A stretch of 64,000 nucleotides of DNA from DAHUXD01 sp963736455 (GTDB lineage: Bacteria > Acidobacteriota > Thermoanaerobaculia > UBA5066 > Gp7-AA6). Positions 59,834 to 64,000 of the stretch are shown here, piece by piece. The stretch's first letter is position 1. The number at the start of each line of letters is the position of its first letter. The notes below the pieces were generated by a model. That model did no database searches. It was not told the DNA's origin and saw only the letters and a program-made list of their open reading frames with translations. The translations under genes were made by a program, and so were the position numbers. The stretch is from contig CAVTON010000001.1 in the NCBI GenBank assembly GCA_963736455.1, forward strand, positions 930,001 through 994,000, written 5' to 3'.

Positions 59834-59873
59834 GGCGTCGCGTGACAGGGACCACGGGCCGCGAGGCTATCAG

Positions 59874-61046
59874 ATGGTAAACTTTTTTCGAGGCGTCACC
59901 GGAGTGCTGCAGGTCTTCACACTCGAGAACCGGAGGCTCGAGAATTTTCTCGAGCGTCACAAGGCGTATTACGCCTACTCCGGCGAAATCGAGGTGGACC
60001 GCTTTCTCCGCGAGATCCTGCAGAAGGCCAACGAGTTCGTTCCGTCGGAGGCCGGCTCGATCCTCCTCGACGATCCGATGACGAAGAACTCGGACGACCG
60101 CCTCGAGAACGAGCTCGTCTTCATCGCCACCTACGGAGCGCACGGCGAGGGGCGCCTCGGCAAGCGGATGAACGCCCGCGTGGGCATCGTCGGCCACGTG
60201 TACGCCACCGGCGTGGCGTACATGACGGACGACGTCGTGGACGATCCGTTCTTCTATCCGACCCTCGACCTGACCGACGGCTTCCAGACGAAGTCGGCCC
60301 TCTGCGTGCCGGTGCGGATCGAGTCCTCGGTCTGCGGCGTCCTCGAGCTCGTCAACCGCTCGGGTCCGGGCGGCTTCCGCGAGAAGGACCGCCGCCTGCT
60401 CGAGATCTTCGCCGACTATGCCTCGATCTCGATCCAGAACCTGCTCGACGCGAGACGCGCCTACGAGGTCGCCAAGCGCGACGGGCTGACGGGGTTGTAC
60501 AACGAGCGCTATCTCCACCTGCGCCTGACGCAGGAGCTGTCACGGATCTCGCGCGACGGCGGGGACTGCGTCGTCATCTTCCTCGATCTCGACAATCTGA
60601 AGTCCGTCAACGACCGGCACGGCCATCTCGCGGGCAGCCAGGTCCTGCGCGAGGTCGGCTATCTCCTGCGCCGCACCGTGACCGACGAACGGGCGACGCT
60701 GACGCGCTACGGCGGAGACGAGTTCGTTCTCATCCTGCCGGGACACGATCTCGAGGAGGGACTCGAGGTCTCCGAGGCGATCCGCACCGCGATCCGCACC
60801 GCGACGTTTCTCTTCCGGCCCTACGGCTTCAACGAGCCCGCGCTGAACCTCCAGGGAGTCATCACCGCTTCGCTCGGCCTCTCCTCGATCCGCTCGCACG
60901 CGACCCCCGGGGCCTCGGTCGAGCAGCAGAAGAACGAGCTGCTGCGCGCCGCGGACACCGCCCTCTATCGCGCGAAGGAGCACGGCAAGGACCGCTGCAC
61001 CGCGGCAAGCCTCGAGGACGCGCGAGTCCCCGCTCTGTCCCAGTAG
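59874..61046 (+). CDS. GAF-GGDEF diguanylate cyclase
   Basis: A 390-residue cytoplasmic cyclase. Residues ~40-195 form a GAF domain (VGIVGHVYATGVAYMTDD, SALCVPVRIESSVCGVLELV) and residues ~200-380 form the GGDEF domain with active-site GGDEF at 280-284 (RYGGDEFVLIL). There is no RxxD inhibitory site. It probably makes cyclic-di-GMP on sensing a small ligand in the GAF domain. The ATG follows GAGG by 7 bases. It diverges from rsmA. Confidence 0.9.
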   Translation: MVNFFRGVTGVLQVFTLENRRLENFLERHKAYYAYSGEIEVDRFLREILQKANEFVPSEAGSILLDDPMTKNSDDRLENELVFIATYGAHGEGRLGKRMNARVGIVGHVYATGVAYMTDDVVDDPFFYPTLDLTDGFQTKSALCVPVRIESSVCGVLELVNRSGPGGFREKDRRLLEIFADYASISIQNLLDARRAYEVAKRDGLTGLYNERYLHLRLTQELSRISRDGGDCVVIFLDLDNLKSVNDRHGHLAGSQVLREVGYLLRRTVTDERATLTRYGGDEFVLILPGHDLEEGLEVSEAIRTAIRTATFLFRPYGFNEPALNLQGVITASLGLSSIRSHATPGASVEQQKNELLRAADTALYRAKEHGKDRCTAASLEDARVPALSQ

Positions 61047-61133
61047 CTCCCGGCGGCGGTCGTCCCCCGGGGGTTCCCTCCTCCCCGCAGAAGTGCTAGC
61101 GTTCTCTCTTCACATCCGGGTCTTTCGCCCGAT

Positions 61134-61150
61134 TTTCGCCTTCCGCGAAA
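61134..61150 (+). other. Short hairpin in the lat leader
   Basis: TTTCGC-CTTCC-GCGAAA could fold into a 6-base-pair stem. It ends next to the Shine-Dalgarno GGGGAG of the lysine aminotransferase gene and might affect its translation. Confidence 0.3.
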
Positions 61151-61159
61151 GGGGAGCCC

Positions 61160-62509
61160 ATGTCGACCTCGATCACCGCCCGCGAGCAGCTCTCACCGAA
61201 GAACGTCCTCGACGTCCTTTCCCGGCACATCCTCGTGGACGGGTACCACGTCGTCATGGACATGGCGCGGAGCAAGGGCTCCTATCTCTACGACGCGCGC
61301 AGCGACCGGCCGATCCTCGACTTCTTCTCCTGCTTCGCGACCCTGCCGATCGGCTACAACCATCCGAAGATGGCCGACCCGGAGTTCCGGGAGGCCCTGA
61401 TGGAGGCCGCGCTCACCAAGCCCTCGACGAGCGACATCTATACCGAGCACTTCGCCCGCTTCGTGGAGACGTTCTCGGAGCTCGCCGTTCCGAAGACCCA
61501 CCGCGACCACATGTTCTTCGTCGAGGGCGGCACCCTCGCGATCGAGAACACGCTGAAGACGGCGTTCGACTGGAAGATCCGGAAGAACCTGGCGAAGGGC
61601 AAGGGCGAGAAGGGCACCCGGGTTCTCCACTTCAAGAACGCCTTTCACGGCCGGTCGGGCTACTCGCTGTCGATGACGAACACGGCCGACCCGCGCAAGA
61701 CGCAGTATTTCCCGAAGTTCGACTGGCCGCGCCTGCCGTGTCCGCGGCTCTCGTTCCCGCTCACGGAGCAGGTTCTCCGCGACGTCGCGGCGGCGGAGGA
61801 GCAGGTCGAGCTCGAGATCCGGGCCGCCTGCGCCGCGACGCCCGACGACATCGCGGCGCTCATCCTCGAGCCCATCCAGGGCGAGGGCGGCGACAACCAC
61901 TTCCGGCCCGAATTCTTCCGGCGCCTGAGGGCGCTCGCCGACGAGCTCGACTTCCTGTTGATCTTCGACGAGGTCCAGACGGGAGTGGGGCTCACGGGCT
62001 CCATGTGGTGCTGGCAGCAGATGGGCGTCGAGCCCGACTTGTTCGCCTTCGGCAAGAAGACTCAGGTCTGCGGGTTTGCCGCGAACCACCGCGTCGACGA
62101 GATCCCGGACAACGTCTTCAAGGTGTCCTCCCGCATCAACTCGACCTGGGGCGGAAACCTGGTCGACATGATCCGCTGCGCGAAGTATCTCGAGATCATC
62201 GCGGAAGAGAACCTGGTCGAGAACGCCCGCTCCGTGGGAGAGCACCTTCAGGCGCGCCTGCGCGAGCTCGCGGCCGAGTCTGCCGGCGTGATGTCGAACG
62301 TGCGCGGCCGCGGTCTCTTCATCGCGTTCGACCTTCCCGACAAGGCGATGCGCGACCAGACGCTGGCAGCCTGCCTCGAGAACGGGTTGATGGGCCTCGC
62401 CTCGGGCGCGAACGCGATCCGTTTTCGGCCGCACCTGATCCTCTCGAAGGACGAAGCCGAGGAGGGTGTGCGCAAGCTTCGCCGGGCCTTGACCGCCATC
62501 AAGAAGTAG
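61160..62509 (+). CDS. lat: L-lysine 6-transaminase
   Basis: A 449-residue class III PLP aminotransferase that converts lysine to 2-aminoadipate 6-semialdehyde. It has VEGGTLAIENTLKTAFDWK, ALILEPIQGEGGDNHFRPEF, LLIFDEVQTGVGLTGSMWCW and the PLP lysine K300 in FAFGKKTQVCGF, matching the position of the PLP lysine in the mycobacterial LAT as I recall it. Either lysine catabolism or a biosynthetic pathway is possible. A GGGGAG stands before the ATG, with a small hairpin upstream. Confidence 0.9.
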   Translation: MSTSITAREQLSPKNVLDVLSRHILVDGYHVVMDMARSKGSYLYDARSDRPILDFFSCFATLPIGYNHPKMADPEFREALMEAALTKPSTSDIYTEHFARFVETFSELAVPKTHRDHMFFVEGGTLAIENTLKTAFDWKIRKNLAKGKGEKGTRVLHFKNAFHGRSGYSLSMTNTADPRKTQYFPKFDWPRLPCPRLSFPLTEQVLRDVAAAEEQVELEIRAACAATPDDIAALILEPIQGEGGDNHFRPEFFRRLRALADELDFLLIFDEVQTGVGLTGSMWCWQQMGVEPDLFAFGKKTQVCGFAANHRVDEIPDNVFKVSSRINSTWGGNLVDMIRCAKYLEIIAEENLVENARSVGEHLQARLRELAAESAGVMSNVRGRGLFIAFDLPDKAMRDQTLAACLENGLMGLASGANAIRFRPHLILSKDEAEEGVRKLRRALTAIKK

Positions 62510-62511
62510 CC

Positions 62512-63225
62512 CTGCGCCGCGCGATTCTCGTCGTCCTGGCTGCGGCCCTCGGGGCCGCGGTGCTGTTCTGGGCCACGCTGCCCGACGTCCGGCCTCTGGC
62601 CCGGTCGTGGCCGGGGACGACGTCCTTCATGGAGCGGCGCAAGGCGGAGCTCGCGCGCCGAGGCGAGAAGACGCGCCTCGAGTGGACGCCGGTGCCGCTT
62701 TCGCGCATCTCGCCCGAGATGTGGCGCGCGGTCGTCGTCGCGGAGGATGCCCGCTTCTGGCAGCACAACGGCGTGGACTGGGACGCGGCGCGGAACGCCC
62801 TGCAGAAGAACTGGGAGAAGGGCGCGCTCAAGGTCGGAGGCTCGACGATCACACAGCAGCTCGCCAAGAACCTCTACCTCTCCCCCGCCCGCACGCCCTG
62901 GCGCAAGCTCCGGGAGCTCGTGATCGCCCGGCGCCTCGAGCGCGACCTGACGAAGAGGAGAATTCTCGAGCTGTATCTGAACGTCATCGAGTTCGGCCGC
63001 CGGACCTTCGGCGTCGAGGCGGCGTCGCGCCGGTACTTCGGCAAGTCCGCCGCGGACCTGACGGCCGAGCAGGCTGCGACCCTCGCCGCGGTGATCCCGT
63101 CGCCGCGCATCTACGATCCGGTCCGCCATCCGGACCGCGCGCGGCGGCGCGCCGAGCGCATCCTCCGGGAGATGCGGGGATCGGTGCTATCCTCGCAGAC
63201 ACGAACGATCACAGGAGGAAAGTGA
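62512..63225 (+). CDS. mtgA: Monofunctional peptidoglycan glycosyltransferase MtgA-like
   Basis: A ~237-residue GT51 enzyme that polymerises lipid II but lacks a transpeptidase domain. A membrane helix (AILVVLAAALGAAVLFW) is followed by VVAEDARFWQHNGVDW, GGSTITQQLAKNLYLSPART and ELYLNVIEFGRRTFGVE. The frame has no ATG, GTG or TTG near the membrane segment: the codons from the lat end run as VALRRAIL, so CTG at 62512 is the best candidate start. A GTG at 62560 would cut the membrane helix. The stop is two bases before the next ATG. Confidence 0.88.
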   Translation: MRRAILVVLAAALGAAVLFWATLPDVRPLARSWPGTTSFMERRKAELARRGEKTRLEWTPVPLSRISPEMWRAVVVAEDARFWQHNGVDWDAARNALQKNWEKGALKVGGSTITQQLAKNLYLSPARTPWRKLRELVIARRLERDLTKRRILELYLNVIEFGRRTFGVEAASRRYFGKSAADLTAEQAATLAAVIPSPRIYDPVRHPDRARRRAERILREMRGSVLSSQTRTITGGK

Positions 63226-63227
63226 GA

Positions 63228-64000
63228 ATGCGCTTCCGCCGCAGCGCGGCCTGGCTGCTCGGCGCGTCGCTCGCCGCCGCCGGCTGCTCCCCGAAGCCTG
63301 CGTCCATCGACATCTCGCCGAAAAAGCTGAAGATTTTCGGGATCGAGCGCGCCCAGCGCCTCAGCGCGCGCGTGCTCGACAAGAAGGGACGGCCGATGGA
63401 GCTGTCCACGCCGAGCTGGAGCGCTTCGAACGACGTCGTCTCGGCCGAACCGGGCGGACGGGTCGTCGCGAAGAAGGCCGGCAAGGCGATGGTCCGGGCC
63501 ACGTTCGGCGACGTCACGGCCGAGGTACCGGTCGAGGTGGTCGACGTCGCGACGATCGAGGTCACGCCTCCCTCGCTGGCGTTGACGGGCCCGGCCGGCA
63601 CGTCGGTGCCCGTTTCCTTCGTCGTCAAGGACTCGCACCAGAAGCCCCTCGCGATGAAGCCCTCGTGGAGCTCCGGCAACACGAAGGTCGCGACGATCTC
63701 CGAGGACGCCGTCGTGACGTCGGTCGGGGCCGGCTCGACGACGATGATCGGCAAGATCGGCGACATCCAGGGGGGCTGCGACGTGGTCGTGGCGATCAAG
63801 CCGATCGCGCGCCTCGAGATCCGTCCGGCCACGGCGCTCGCGCGCGTCGGCGAAACGCAGCGCTTCGAAGTCACGGCCTTCGGCCCCGACGGAGTCGCGA
63901 TTCCGGAGGTCGCCGCGGTCTTCCAATCCTCCGACCCGTCGGTCGCGACCGTCGATGCGGCGGGCATGGCGTCGGGCCGAAAGACGGGCGCCGCCAGGAT
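63228..64000 (+). CDS. Lipoprotein with Ig-like (BIG2) repeats (cut by window edge)
   Basis: At least 257 residues of an exported protein whose 3' end lies beyond the window. The signal peptide ends in AAAGC (lipobox C20), so it is probably a surface-facing lipoprotein. Four bacterial Ig-like segments follow, such as SWSASNDVVSAEPGGRVVAKKAGKAMVRATFG (given in pieces) and PSWSSGNTKVATISEDAVV. AGGAGG stands 12 bases before the ATG. BIG2 repeats are common in adhesins; a function cannot be assigned. Confidence 0.85.
   Translation, partial: MRFRRSAAWLLGASLAAAGCSPKPASIDISPKKLKIFGIERAQRLSARVLDKKGRPMELSTPSWSASNDVVSAEPGGRVVAKKAGKAMVRATFGDVTAEVPVEVVDVATIEVTPPSLALTGPAGTSVPVSFVVKDSHQKPLAMKPSWSSGNTKVATISEDAVVTSVGAGSTTMIGKIGDIQGGCDVVVAIKPIARLEIRPATALARVGETQRFEVTAFGPDGVAIPEVAAVFQSSDPSVATVDAAGMASGRKTGAAR

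Overview
The window is a dense, GC-rich chromosomal segment (about 56 protein genes, almost no gap over 100 bases, many 1-4 base gene overlaps). No rRNA, tRNA, CRISPR array or insertion sequence is visible. The gene mix points to a diderm bacterium, perhaps of the Acidobacteriota: groESL under a CIRCE operator, an RNase J, a Gld-like ABC export locus, a propeller-GGDEF sensor, YfhO-type membrane proteins and abundant extracellular polysaccharide genes. This taxonomic guess is an inference and was not tested.

Layout. 1-1.4 kb: nucleotide-sugar genes (UDP-glucose dehydrogenase end, UDP-glucuronate decarboxylase type). 1.4-6.2 kb: ferredoxin, lipoprotein cytochrome c, Lon N-domain protein, small anchored protein, Ycf46-like AAA ATPase, long pentapeptide-repeat protein. 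6.2-12.6 kb: Gld-type ABC operon (DUF4340, GldG-like, permease, ATPase), divergent from a second ABC exporter. 12.5-22.5 kb: thioredoxin-like protein, adhesin-like protein, Reg_prop/GGDEF cyclase, UvrA, class A PBP. 22.5-29.8 kb: exopolysaccharide genes (O-antigen-ligase-like protein, glycosyltransferases, priming sugar transferase) with a DUF4143 ATPase at the head. 31-34.5 kb: YpfJ-like protease and groESL. 34.6-41.8 kb: second sugar/glycan cluster (YfhO, SDR, acyltransferase, two DegT aminotransferases, GtrB-type transferase). 42.5-48.4 kb: unknown protein, rsmB, fmt, membrane protein, ftsK. 48.4-53.4 kb: an ArsC fusion, a second YfhO protein and a radical SAM enzyme interrupted by an intein. 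53.4-56.1 kb: a small winged-helix regulator/membrane-protein cassette with two matching palindromes. 56.1-59.8 kb: membrane glycosyltransferase-like protein, RNase J, rsmA. 59.9-64 kb: GAF-GGDEF cyclase, lysine 6-aminotransferase, MtgA-like transglycosylase and the start of an Ig-like-repeat lipoprotein.

How the parts fit. Two polysaccharide loci plus the sugar-nucleotide genes at the left edge probably supply precursors, a lipid-linked initiator, chain-extending transferases and ligation/export for one or more surface glycans. The class A PBP and MtgA make peptidoglycan. The most notable signals are the intein placed exactly at the third iron-sulfur cysteine of the radical SAM protein, a pair of near-identical 17-bp palindromes around the winged-helix regulator (one lying over a start codon), and a recurrent pattern in which a -10-like hexamer ends 6-10 bases before a start codon that has no ribosome binding site, suggesting many leaderless transcripts.
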